This document shows positions 35,632 to 44,105 of a stretch of DNA of 45,490 nt, piece by piece. Source of the stretch: Candidatus Heimdallarchaeota archaeon (GTDB lineage: Archaea; Asgardarchaeota; Heimdallarchaeia; JABLTI01); assembly GCA_019058275.1 (NCBI GenBank), contig JAHLVW010000078.1, forward strand, positions 1 to 45,490. Direction: 5' to 3'. The stretch's first letter is position 1. The number at the start of each line of letters is the position of its first letter. The translations under genes and the position numbers were made by a program. The notes beneath the pieces are model-generated. The model was not told the DNA's origin, did not search any database, and was given only the letters and a program-made list of their open reading frames with translations.

Positions 35632-36036
35632 TTGAAAGAAAAAATTGAAAAAATTGATAAACTCATAAAAAAATACAGCAGTAGTTTATTAGATAACGGA
35701 AGTCAGATATTTTATGATTTCTATATTCAACCAGATTATGAGAATTTTTTAATTAAATTAATGATTGGACCAATTAGTATTGATGGTAATATTGGTAAAA
35801 TGGCTACAAAAATAATTGAAGAAAAATATAAAGTTAAAACTAGTCGTTTTGATTCTTCATGGGGACAATGGTACAAACCAACTAAATTGCAAAGTGTTTT
35901 TTCAGTTATTATTCCTGAAGATGAGAGTTTATATGATGATATATTTGAAAGATTACGTAAAGCAGCAAATGAGTATTCAAAGGAAATTAAGAGATTAGAG
36001 GATGCTATGACAAAATTAATCGTATCAGCTCAATAA
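35632..36036 (+). CDS. small protein of unknown function
   Basis: 134 residues from a TTG preceded by GGAG and GAAAGGA. Charged, mixed alpha/beta; no motif recognised. Distinctive segments are YDFYIQPDYENFLIKLMIGP and SRFDSSWGQWYKP. The last 35 residues look helical and possibly coiled coil. It converges with the peptidase-like gene (7 bases apart) in the module between remnants C and D. Confidence 0.6.
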   Translation: MKEKIEKIDKLIKKYSSSLLDNGSQIFYDFYIQPDYENFLIKLMIGPISIDGNIGKMATKIIEEKYKVKTSRFDSSWGQWYKPTKLQSVFSVIIPEDESLYDDIFERLRKAANEYSKEIKRLEDAMTKLIVSAQ

Positions 36037-36042
36037 AGCACC

Positions 36043-37428
36043 TTATTTACCAATTTTACCTTTTTCTAAAGTAAAATACCATATTGTCCAAAAAGTTGTT
36101 CCAATAATATTCATAACCTGTTTTATTGAAACAGATTCATCAATATGACAAACATTGTGTAAGTTAATTGATTCATCAATTCCTTTTATTTCAATTGGAT
36201 TATCTATAGGTCCATTTGACCAGTCTATAAAACAGATCATTGGAAAATCATCCATAATCTTTGGGTCGAATGATCTACTAACATAGTCAGTTGTAGTAAT
36301 AGCTCCAAAACCATGTTTTTCACAAATGGGTATTATTTTATCTCTAAATAATGCAAACAAACCCGGATCGCCTGCTCCTCTACCTTTACTTCTATACGGT
36401 ACTATTAATGCTTGATCCATATATTCTCCTTTTTTATCCCTAAATTCTTTTAGTTGATTTCCATCAAATCCATCACATATTATAATGATATTTTCAGGAA
36501 TACAGTACTTTCTAAAAATTGGTCTAGCCAATTTTGCCCAAGCAACATCTTTAGTTATACCTTCTTCATCACCAACAATAATAGCCTTAGCTTTTATCCC
36601 ATTCTTATTTAGTTCTTTTATAGTATATAAATGGGCAAGTACTCCAACTCTATCATCCATTCCTTTTGAATTAATTATTGTTTTACCGTTATGATTAATT
36701 AGTGCCCTATTTCTAATTGATTCATCAGTATCATATTTTCCTAACTTAAATGGATATTTCTGGATAACTAAATCTCCTTCTTTCAAACCTCTTGATTTAG
36801 TTTTTTTATCTTGGAAAGAAACATGTTCAAGTTTGAAAATTGGTTCTGCTTCTTCATTATCGCTCTTCTTTAATTCTATTTTTATTTTCCCAAATCCAAT
36901 TTTTTTAAATTCACATTCTTTTTTGTTATCATAAATAAAACCAAATATATCCACATATGAATGCATAAAGATGATTTCTTCATTTTTCACATAAGGTTTC
37001 CAATTAAAAATAGGAAGTAGATGGATTAAATCTTTCTTTAATAAATATGTTATTTCATCTCCATGTGAAGCTATTGTTACTGGAATTTTCTTAATCTCAT
37101 CAATTGATGGAATTTGTTGATAACCACTGATTAAAACAATACTACCAAACTCTTGGAATATAGAAACCTTATTTTCTGAATCATGAAAATAAGTTCTATT
37201 CATTTCATTTACAATCCCTTGTATTTTTTCAAATAATGGGAATTCATATTTTTTATCCAATCTTGGATCATCATTAGACATTTTAGCTATACATCTTGTC
37301 GGTCCTGGAGTTTGAGAAAGTTCAATTAGTAAATTACATAAATTACTTTCATCTTCTTCTAAATCACTAATTGAGAACTTTGGTTCCCTCATCATTTCAC
37401 CCAATATTCCTTTTTTCAATAATTTCAA
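36043..37428 (-). CDS. M42-like metallo-aminopeptidase
   Basis: 461 residues. Metal-binding landmarks of the M42/M20-type peptidases are in order: ASHGDEITYLL (histidine, with D-E nearby), NSKGMDDRVGVLAHL (bridging Asp), VGDEEGITKDVAWA (Glu-Glu), IIICDGFDG (Asp) and INLHNVCHIDESVSI (last His). M42 enzymes are cytoplasmic, usually 340-360 residues, and form large tetrahedral complexes. This protein is about 100 residues longer, with an N-terminal extension and an inserted central region (ITYLL to GMDDR). Substrate unknown. It is located inside the tRNA-remnant array. Confidence 0.8.
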   Translation of the reverse strand: MKLLKKGILGEMMREPKFSISDLEEDESNLCNLLIELSQTPGPTRCIAKMSNDDPRLDKKYEFPLFEKIQGIVNEMNRTYFHDSENKVSIFQEFGSIVLISGYQQIPSIDEIKKIPVTIASHGDEITYLLKKDLIHLLPIFNWKPYVKNEEIIFMHSYVDIFGFIYDNKKECEFKKIGFGKIKIELKKSDNEEAEPIFKLEHVSFQDKKTKSRGLKEGDLVIQKYPFKLGKYDTDESIRNRALINHNGKTIINSKGMDDRVGVLAHLYTIKELNKNGIKAKAIIVGDEEGITKDVAWAKLARPIFRKYCIPENIIIICDGFDGNQLKEFRDKKGEYMDQALIVPYRSKGRGAGDPGLFALFRDKIIPICEKHGFGAITTTDYVSRSFDPKIMDDFPMICFIDWSNGPIDNPIEIKGIDESINLHNVCHIDESVSIKQVMNIIGTTFWTIWYFTLEKGKIGK

Positions 37429-37507
37429 AATAGATTTACTTCATAAATCAACTTTTCATTTATTATTAATGTTTCTGAAATAAATCTCGAAACTGTTCTC
37501 TTAATAA

Positions 37508-37539
37508 TATTAGTAAATCGAATCCGTCCACACCTGCCA
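37508..37539 (+). repeat. tRNA 3'-end remnant D
   Basis: A degraded T-loop (AATCGAATCCGTC) is followed by CACACCT-G-CCA ending at 37539, three bases before the stop codon of the minus-strand HEAT pseudogene. Confidence 0.6.
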
Positions 37540-37541
37540 TT

Positions 37542-38434
37542 TTAATTTTCCATTTTCAGTCCTTTTTTCTGATGTCGTATTTGTCTTTCTATCTTCTCTT
37601 TTTGTTGGTCTGTTAGTTTTCCCTTTTCTTTCATTCGATTTATTTCTTTCATTGCATTTCCCTCTACTCCTTCAATCATCATTAATGTAAAGGCCATTTC
37701 AAACTTTATTCCTTCATTTTTCTCGAGAATCATCGCTTTATCAAGATTAGGGATAACACTTCTTACATACTTCTTCCTCATTCTTCTTAATGCTTTGATA
37801 CCCCTTAGGCGAATTTCGATATCTTCCTCCTCGAGTAGTTCTAATATCGCTTGAATGTATTCTTTATTGCTTCTTGCTTGTAATAATCGATAAAACATAT
37901 TTAATTTCTTTATTTCCTTTAATTTGATAACTTGAATTAAATGATTTGTTGTTAAAATATTCAATAAATTCTTGTATAACGTTCTATAAATTTCATCATA
38001 TTACATAGCTATTAGAAAATTCAAAAAAACAATTGGGATTTCGTCTGTTTCTTGCAAAATCAAATCTAAAGTCTGAATTGTTTTGTTAACGATATACGCT
38101 CGTTATTTTTTAATTCATTCAGTAAAAATGGAATAACCTCTTCTGCTTGTTTTCCCATCCTACCAAATGTTCCAATTATTGCTGTACGAACCCAAATATT
38201 TCTTTCTTTTTGTAAGGCTTTTACTAATTTTGGTACACTTTTACTTCCTATCATTCCTAGCGCTCTTATTATAAAACATTTTTGATTGAAATCATCTGTG
38301 GTATTCAATGTAGACTCAAGAGCAGGCAATGCAGGTTTGCTTATTTTTCCCAAAGCCCATATTACACTCTCTCTTGCTTTTTCATCTTCTAAAGCTTTAA
38401 TTAATTCGGAAATTCTATCCTCTTCAGAACTCAT
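37542..38434 (-). pseudogene. HEAT-repeat protein, broken by a frameshift and a stop
   Basis: The first part (38434-38066) has clear HEAT repeats (ISELIKALEDEKARESVIWA LGKIS, then IRALGMIGSKSVPKLVKAL and FGRMGKQAEEVIPFL). It ends at SLTKQFRL, where a one-base change shifts the frame. In the next frame the protein continues as SLTKTIQTLDLILQETDEIP to FLIAM, meets TAA near 38000, and runs on as YDEIYRTLYKNLLNILTTNH into a second HEAT-like frame (37964-37542). One ancestral gene of about 297 codons is therefore interrupted twice. HEAT repeats serve as protein scaffolds; the partner is unknown. Confidence 0.75.
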
Positions 38435-38484
38435 AAAATCCCTAGTGTTTTTCTACTTTCAAAGCGTTTTAATTTTTATGGAAA

Positions 38485-38513
38485 TGGACGATTCAAATTA
38501 CCCCGCATCCGCA
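38485..38513 (+). repeat. tRNA 3'-end remnant E
   Basis: GGACG-ATTCAAAT, then TACCC and CGCATCC-G-CA. More diverged than A to D, but the T-loop, acceptor strand and end are in the right order and orientation. Confidence 0.5.
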
Positions 38514-38536
38514 TTCATTTCTATTCTTTAATTATG

Positions 38537-39094
38537 TTAATAGTATATATTATCAGTTACAACTTTTCCATTATCTGAAAATTTTATTCCTTCTAACTCC
38601 AATAGTGCACGTTTCATAGTAAGACCGCCTTGAAATCCACCAAGTTCACCATTGGTTCTAATTGCCCTGTGACAAGGATTGAAGATGGGGAATGGGTTCT
38701 TAGCTAATGAGTTTCCAACTACTCTCGCTCCATTGATTATTCCTATCTGATTTGCAATTCGTTTATAGGTGCTAATCCACCCTCTTGGAATATTGTACTC
38801 AGCTAAAAGTACTCTCTTTTGTATTTCAGAACATCTACTAAAATCTAGTAATTTTAGATCAAATTTTATATCTTCTCCATTAAGAAATTGCTGGATTTTT
38901 TTACCAAGATTGTTAATCACTAGAGATGATTTTGGTTTCATTTGATCGAAAGATTCCCACGCTTTAGCTTCAGACTTTAATTTATGCTCACTAAGGAATA
39001 AACGCTGTATTTGTACATTTGAATCAACTTCTTTCCAGACAATAGTAAAATAATCAAATGTAGATGGAAACGTGGCATATAATGTTAAAGACAT
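38537..39094 (-). CDS. ogt: O6-methylguanine-DNA methyltransferase
   Basis: 185 residues. It removes O6-alkyl groups from guanine onto its own cysteine in a one-time reaction. The active site is NPFPIFNPCHRAIRTNGELG (the usual PCHR), with the arginine finger region IPRGWISTYKRIANQIG and GGFQGGLTMKRALLELEG at the C-terminus. The N-terminal domain is diverged. Full family length, apparently functional. It sits alone between tRNA remnants E and F. Confidence 0.93.
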   Translation of the reverse strand: MSLTLYATFPSTFDYFTIVWKEVDSNVQIQRLFLSEHKLKSEAKAWESFDQMKPKSSLVINNLGKKIQQFLNGEDIKFDLKLLDFSRCSEIQKRVLLAEYNIPRGWISTYKRIANQIGIINGARVVGNSLAKNPFPIFNPCHRAIRTNGELGGFQGGLTMKRALLELEGIKFSDNGKVVTDNIYY

Positions 39095-39171
39095 AGTTTT
39101 TCACTATAGTTAATAAATATAAGATTTTTCTAAAAATCAACCCCATCAGCAAAAAACATTAATGCCAAATC

Positions 39172-39232
39172 TTTTGTGGTAAAGCAACCTGCGAATTGGA
39201 AGATTGACGATTTTAATCTCCCACATCCACCA
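39172..39232 (+). repeat. degraded tRNA remnant F (traces of both ends)
   Basis: It starts TTTTGTG-GTAAAGCAACCTG, which resembles the 5' repeat at 28.3 kb (GTGTG-GTAAAGCCTGG). It ends with a degraded T-arm (GACGATTTTAATCTC) and CACATCC-A-CCA. The anticodon arm is missing, so this seems to be a whole tRNA gene shortened and mutated. Confidence 0.55.
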
Positions 39233-39290
39233 TTTCTCATTTAGCTATCTTTTAAATATCTATTAACTAATATAACTATAAGAAACACTA

Positions 39291-39638
39291 ATGTGGGAGA
39301 TATTATTTTTGAGTTATTCAAACTTGTTTGTACAAACTGCTTGTGATAAGAATGGGAAAAAAATCAGGAAGATAGTTAGCATACATGCTACTACTGACCA
39401 AATAACTGTTGCAAAAAGAAGCCTGTTTAGTAGAACAATTACAATAGTTTTTTCACAGAATGATGTTTTAAAACATGATAAAAAGAAACTGTGGTTGAAT
39501 GTTGATAAGGCTGAATTTGATCTTTTTGTTAAACAGAAGCAAGCTCAGATAAATCAAATGGTAAAATCAGCTAAATTTGCTGAAGCTTCTGGAACGACAA
39601 AAGCTGTTTCTTATACTTTTACTTGGGGGAAAGTGTAA
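39291..39638 (+). CDS. small PRC-barrel-like protein, paralogue of the gene at 1.8-2.1 kb
   Basis: 115 residues. ACDKNGKKIRKIVSI at the N-terminus and MVKSAKFAEASGTTKAVSY with TWGK at the end match the 117-residue protein at 1773-2126, with moderate similarity between (KKLWLNVDKAEFDLFV versus GKLWLNITKADYNEFI). Function unknown. It follows remnant F directly and may be the outermost module. Confidence 0.7.
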   Translation: MWEILFLSYSNLFVQTACDKNGKKIRKIVSIHATTDQITVAKRSLFSRTITIVFSQNDVLKHDKKKLWLNVDKAEFDLFVKQKQAQINQMVKSAKFAEASGTTKAVSYTFTWGKV

Positions 39639-39724
39639 ACAAAGAGGTTTTGGTAAAATAAAGGTTATATCTTAGTATTCAAATCATTTAGCTTCTGCGA
39701 TTAATTTTCTTTACAAATCAGCAT

Positions 39725-40660
39725 TTATTTCTTCTTTTGCTTTTTTACGTTTTTTCTCTCGTTCCAAACGTTCTTGTATTTCTTCAACATCAATTTATCT
39801 AGTTGTTCATCTGACAACTCTGGTGGTTTTAGTAGCGGTTCAGGATTTTCAATAAGTTCCTTTAGTAAATGTATTGTTGGTCCAGTGTAGCTTCCTGGAG
39901 CCATTCGATCATCAATACTGAATCGCAATTCCATCACCTTTCGAATTTCTATTTTTTTACTTTCTTTATTGACTACAGGAGCATCGTGCATTTTTCCAAT
40001 TGTTACGAGTAATCCTGCAGTTCCTAAATCGAATAGATGATGATACACTGCATCTATCCCTATTGATCCTAAATGAGCAATAAATGCTGTACACCATAGT
40101 GGCATATCTTTTGTTATGGAATAGATAGGACGATTATGTTCATCCATCCATCGCACAAACCAGAAAATGAATCTTATGAGCCATCGAGGTAAAGCACCAA
40201 AAAATTTGATGTCTTTTTCATTTTTATTTTCACCATGACGAGCTTCATATATGTGTTCATAAACCCTTTTTTGAACAGTTTCCAAAGTATCAAATGGATC
40301 GAATTCAATCATAGCATTCACTTCCTCTCCCTCCTCAGTTTTTTCATTCTTAACTACAAAGGAAAAAATAATCTGATTTCTTTGCTATAATCGACGACCA
40401 GATACATATCGGTTGACTTTTGGGCGTAGAGTTACTGTTCTTGTAGCAGCTGCCAAATAAATCTGGAATAATGTTAATTTATCCTTCTCTTCCCGACCTT
40501 TATTATATTCTTCTAAAAATTCATAGGTATGAGTTAGGTCTATTTGTGTATCGTAATAAATTGCACTCTCATTTCTCTTATGCATGATATGAAATTCTAA
40601 CTCACGGAATTTCGAGGTTTTAACCAACTCAGCATCAGGTCTTCTGGGCATTTTGTTCAC
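39725..40660 (-). pseudogene. 2-oxoacid dehydrogenase acyltransferase-like protein, interrupted by an in-frame TAG
   Basis: A single frame of 311 codons is interrupted only by the TAG at 40385-40387 (codon 92). Before it: MHKRNESAIYYDTQIDLTHT to NRYVSGRRL. After it: QRNQIIFSFVVKNEKTEEGE leading into EFDPFDTLETVQ. Relatives usually have GRRIYQRN here, so a tyrosine codon has become amber. The fold is that of E2/CAT-type acyltransferases, but the catalytic pattern D-H-R-x-x-D-G reads DDRMAPG, lacking the histidine and aspartate. The rest is intact, so the stop is recent, read through, or an error. TAG is an ordinary stop elsewhere in this window. Confidence 0.75.
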
Positions 40661-40978
40661 TTCACTTATTAAGTATAACTAACGTGGTTTTTGTTCATTT
40701 ATGAGATTAAAATACTTTCTTGCAATCTTCAGCTTTAAACAAATTATATAGTATTAGAATTTAAAACGTAATATCTTAAAGTATTAACTAATAATGTACT
40801 ATAACTTGAATTGTATATTTTAGATGATTTTTACAGACAAAAAGGGAAAATCATTACTCATAGGTCTATGTACCAAGGGAAATTAAAAAATACTATTACA
40901 GAGAATTTGAGATTGTAAAACTATTATTAGTTAAATACTAATGTTTTTGATAGCAAACAACAGCTTGCAATTTAGGAG
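40661..40978. other. divergent intergenic region
   Basis: About 320 AT-rich bases between divergent genes, holding promoters for both. No gene or RNA fold seen. AGGAG at 40974-40978 serves the ATG at 40988. Confidence 0.5.
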
Positions 40979-40987
40979 ATGACTTTC

Positions 40988-41914
40988 ATGGTAAGATTCC
41001 TAGCAAAAGTAATCCTCACTCTTGAACCAATCATTACTAAGGATAAGTTTCATGAAAGCATTCGAGAGATTTCTGCACATCACAAAGGCAATCTTTTAAA
41101 CATGATTGGTGTTGATCCAGTTGTTTTCCGAACCGAATCCTCTCGAGGAGAAGTTGATCTCCAAATATGGGTTACCACTATTACTGGTAGTCCTCTTAAT
41201 CGTTTAGTCATACCATTTTACTATGTTGGTGCTAGAAAATACATTTTTATGTGTGGTTCAAAAAATAGTGTAACCTTCGTATCAGATGCCTTACAACTTG
41301 TTAAGGATAAAATCAATGCTTTATATGAGATTATGATTTTATGCCCCATAAATGGAGATAAGAAAACGCATTCTCGATTGAAAACAAAATTCAGAAAGCT
41401 TTTTGCTGATAATAATCTCGAGAACTTTTCATTTCACAATTGGTCTGAACCAAATGATTTAGCAGCTATCTTCAAAGATGTTGTTGAGGACATTGTTGTT
41501 AATATGCCTCAAGATGTAGGTTATGTTCCTGTTGGTTTTGATCTATCAACAGTTGAGAATATTGCAAGACAACAAGGGTTTGAAGTTACAGATAATCATG
41601 AAGTTTTAGCAAAACTAGATGATATTCTATTCCGAATAAATCTACAAAAGAACATCGTTTATGCTGAAAAAAGTGATTGCATTAATTGTCCTAAAGAATG
41701 CAAAGTGTCCAAGAAGCTTTGCATTGAAATAGCTGATAAAGGATTTTCAACTATGAAAGGTCTTGGCGACCTTCGAATGGTTTCTATTCTCTTGGCAATC
41801 AAAGACGGAACAATTTTGACCATCAAAGGCGGAAAACCACAAGAGGATATAGAAGTTCAAATAGCTCATCTAAGAGAAACATTTGAGAAGACTTGTAAAA
41901 ATAAGAAAAAATGA
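40988..41914 (+). CDS. Ras-like GTPase fold protein lacking nucleotide-binding motifs
   Basis: About 308 residues. The N-terminal 120 follow the outline of Ras/Rab-type GTPases: RFLAKVILTLEPIITKDKF in place of the first strand and P-loop (no GxxxxGKS/T), then IGVDPVVFRTESSRGEVDLQ, QIWVTTITGSPLNRL in place of W-D-x-x-G, and VIPFYYVGARKYIFM. P-loop and DxxG are both missing, so GTP binding is unlikely. A central region follows, then a cysteine cluster CINCPKECKVSKKLC (about 235-249) and a final helical/beta domain. The ATG at 40979 abuts AGGAG, so 40988 is the better start. The comparison is pattern-based and needs a profile or structure search. Confidence 0.62.
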   Translation: MVRFLAKVILTLEPIITKDKFHESIREISAHHKGNLLNMIGVDPVVFRTESSRGEVDLQIWVTTITGSPLNRLVIPFYYVGARKYIFMCGSKNSVTFVSDALQLVKDKINALYEIMILCPINGDKKTHSRLKTKFRKLFADNNLENFSFHNWSEPNDLAAIFKDVVEDIVVNMPQDVGYVPVGFDLSTVENIARQQGFEVTDNHEVLAKLDDILFRINLQKNIVYAEKSDCINCPKECKVSKKLCIEIADKGFSTMKGLGDLRMVSILLAIKDGTILTIKGGKPQEDIEVQIAHLRETFEKTCKNKKK

Positions 41915-41950
41915 TGGTAAGAGAGTTCTTAACCATCTCTAAAAAAAAGA

Positions 41951-43288
41951 TTATTTTAGTAAACCTTTCTCTTTCAAGAGTGGTTTGATAACATCCATGA
42001 GATCTGGACGACCGATTTCTTGTAAATCGTATTTCACTCTAATAGTTTCATGTTTGATATTGACGATACGTGTTAGATCAATTGGTGTACCAATTAAAAC
42101 TAAATCACAATCAATAGCATTGATAGTCTTTTCAAGTTCATTAATTTGTTTTTGACCATAACCCATAGCAGGAAGTATGATTCCTAAATGACTAAATTTT
42201 TCAAAAGTATCTTTAATAGAACCTACTGCTTTTGGTCTTGGATCAATAAGTTCCTTTGCACCAAATTTCCAAGCAGCAATTGCTCCAGCACCAAATTCCA
42301 TATTACCGTGGGTTAGCGTTGGACCATCCTCTACAACAAGAACACGTTTACCTTTTATCTTTTCATAACCATCAACAGTTAAAGGTGAAGCACCATCTAT
42401 TACTACAGCTTTCGGATTAAATTTAGCAATATTCTTTCTAACGATAGCAATGTTTTCCCTATCAGCTGTTTCCATTTTGTTTATGATAACTACATCAGCT
42501 GATCTTAAGTTAACTTCTCCAGGATAGTAGCTTACTTCGTGCCCTGGTCTGTGTGGATCAGTTATTACGATTTCTAAATCGGATTTGTAGAATGGAAAGT
42601 CGTTATTTCCGCCGTCCCAAATGATTATATCTGCTTCTTTTTCTGCTTCACGAAGAATTCTTTCGTAATCAATTCCAGCGTAAAGAATAATTCCATTTGT
42701 GATTAAAGGTTCATACTCTTCTCGTTCTTCAATTGTACATCTGTATTTGTCAAGATCTTCTAAGCTACCATATCTTTGACAAGCTTGGGAATTAAGGTCA
42801 GGGTCATAAGGCATTGGATGTCTTATAGCTACAACCTTTAATCCCATCTTTGAGAGGGATACAGCGAGCTTTCGAGTAGTTTGGCTTTTACCACAACCGG
42901 TTCTTACAGCACAAACTGAGATAACTGGTTTAGTTGATTTTACAGAAGTCTTTTTCTTACCTAGCATCCAGAAGTTTGGTCCTAAAGCCATTACCTTGGA
43001 AGCTAAATGCATGACATAATCATAAGGCAAATCACTATAAGAAAGAACACAAACATCAGCTTTTGTCTTTTCAATTACTTCAGCTAATTTCACTTCATCA
43101 TAAATTGGTATACCCTTTGGATATAACTTACTTGCTAATTCTTTAGGATATGTTCGATCCTCGATATCTGGTATTTGGGTTGCTGTAAAGGCTACAACTT
43201 CATAATTCTCATTATCCCTAAAATAAGTGTTAAAATTATGAAAGTCTCTGCCCGCTGCACCCATAATAATAACGCGAGTTGGATTCAT
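41951..43288 (-). CDS. cpgS: cyclic 2,3-diphosphoglycerate synthetase-type P-loop protein
   Basis: 445 residues. The N-terminus is a Rossmann-like unit (VIIMGAAGRDFHNFNTYF). A P-loop NTPase domain has its Walker A as AVRTGCGKSQTTRKLA (about 129-144) and a Mg-binding segment in IIWDGGNNDFPFY. It matches archaeal cyclic 2,3-diphosphoglycerate synthetase, which closes 2,3-diphosphoglycerate with ATP to make a compatible solute or phosphate store in thermophilic methanogens. Homologues also occur in organisms without the metabolite, so the physiological product is not certain. Full length, monocistronic. Confidence 0.85.
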   Translation of the reverse strand: MNPTRVIIMGAAGRDFHNFNTYFRDNENYEVVAFTATQIPDIEDRTYPKELASKLYPKGIPIYDEVKLAEVIEKTKADVCVLSYSDLPYDYVMHLASKVMALGPNFWMLGKKKTSVKSTKPVISVCAVRTGCGKSQTTRKLAVSLSKMGLKVVAIRHPMPYDPDLNSQACQRYGSLEDLDKYRCTIEEREEYEPLITNGIILYAGIDYERILREAEKEADIIIWDGGNNDFPFYKSDLEIVITDPHRPGHEVSYYPGEVNLRSADVVIINKMETADRENIAIVRKNIAKFNPKAVVIDGASPLTVDGYEKIKGKRVLVVEDGPTLTHGNMEFGAGAIAAWKFGAKELIDPRPKAVGSIKDTFEKFSHLGIILPAMGYGQKQINELEKTINAIDCDLVLIGTPIDLTRIVNIKHETIRVKYDLQEIGRPDLMDVIKPLLKEKGLLK

Positions 43289-43725
43289 TGGTTTTTCTAT
43301 CTCCTACCAAGATATTTTTTCTACAACAAAACTTGAATTTCAACCAAACTCTGATTTCTTACATATTTATTAAATGAGTGGTAAGGTTGTTTTTTCTTCT
43401 AATCCGTCTTTTCTCTCTGATTGTTTATTCATTTAGTTTATTATCTCACTTTTTTTCTTTTGATACCAATAAGTTGTAGTAAATTTCTCCGTTTTTTTTT
43501 GTGGATTTCTGATGAGGAAATTAAGCTTCAATCTCTCATTCCGACAAAAACATCAAAAATTTCTCTTAGAATCAGGAAAAATCCATTTTTTTCTTTTTCG
43601 TCGACACATCTACCTCTTTAGAAACTTAAATTACCACTTTTCGACAAATATAATTGTAGTTAATTTGCTGTCTCTCAACAGTTATTGAGTAATTCAGCTA
43701 ATAACTAAGAAAAGGAAATTGGAAA
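43289..43725. other. intergenic stretch without a supported gene
   Basis: About 440 T-rich bases. A 66-residue plus-strand frame (43421-43621) is low-complexity F/L/I/S translation with no ribosome-binding site and is probably chance. The region includes promoters for the genes on either side. No fold seen. Confidence 0.45.
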
Positions 43726-44010
43726 ATGGCTCTTATAGATTCACATGAGAAATTAAAGATATCATTCAATCGTGAGTTAGTTCCCCAACATCAATCTACT
43801 ATGCAATACTATGAACGTCATAATTCTGATTTGTTTGTCTTCGCAAAAGAAGGCTACCTTTGCATCATTGATGCTGAAAAGAGTTGTGATTATAATTCCA
43901 TTCGCATTACTGGTCAGAGTATTTTATCGGTAGTTAATACTTTGAATCAAGAAGGAGCTTTGGAGCTTGACATTGTTCAATGGGTTGTCAGGGAAAGTTT
44001 TGGCGCTTAA
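43726..44010 (+). CDS. small protein of unknown function
   Basis: 94 residues, soluble, with an AAAGGAAATTGG leader before the ATG. No family recognised. Visible segments: QYYERHNSDLFVFAKEGYLC and ITGQSILSVVNTLNQEGALE. It lies in the same direction as, and 95 bases before, a HEAT-like gene. Confidence 0.65.
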   Translation: MALIDSHEKLKISFNRELVPQHQSTMQYYERHNSDLFVFAKEGYLCIIDAEKSCDYNSIRITGQSILSVVNTLNQEGALELDIVQWVVRESFGA

Positions 44011-44105
44011 TCCTAAAAAGCGTATCCTCATTCTATTCCCCATTTACTCTAATGATGAATTCTGTATAAGTTTATTATTCACTGAAAAAGATTGGTGAAT
44101 CAAAG

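Noticed and set aside
40385..40387. TAG as evidence that this genome encodes pyrrolysine throughout
   Set aside because: Several ordinary genes here end in TAG (for example at 6273, 18241 and 20450), so TAG is a regular stop; only this one site is suspicious.
43421..43621. 66-residue plus-strand frame
   Set aside because: Low-complexity translation of T-rich DNA, no ribosome-binding site and no family.
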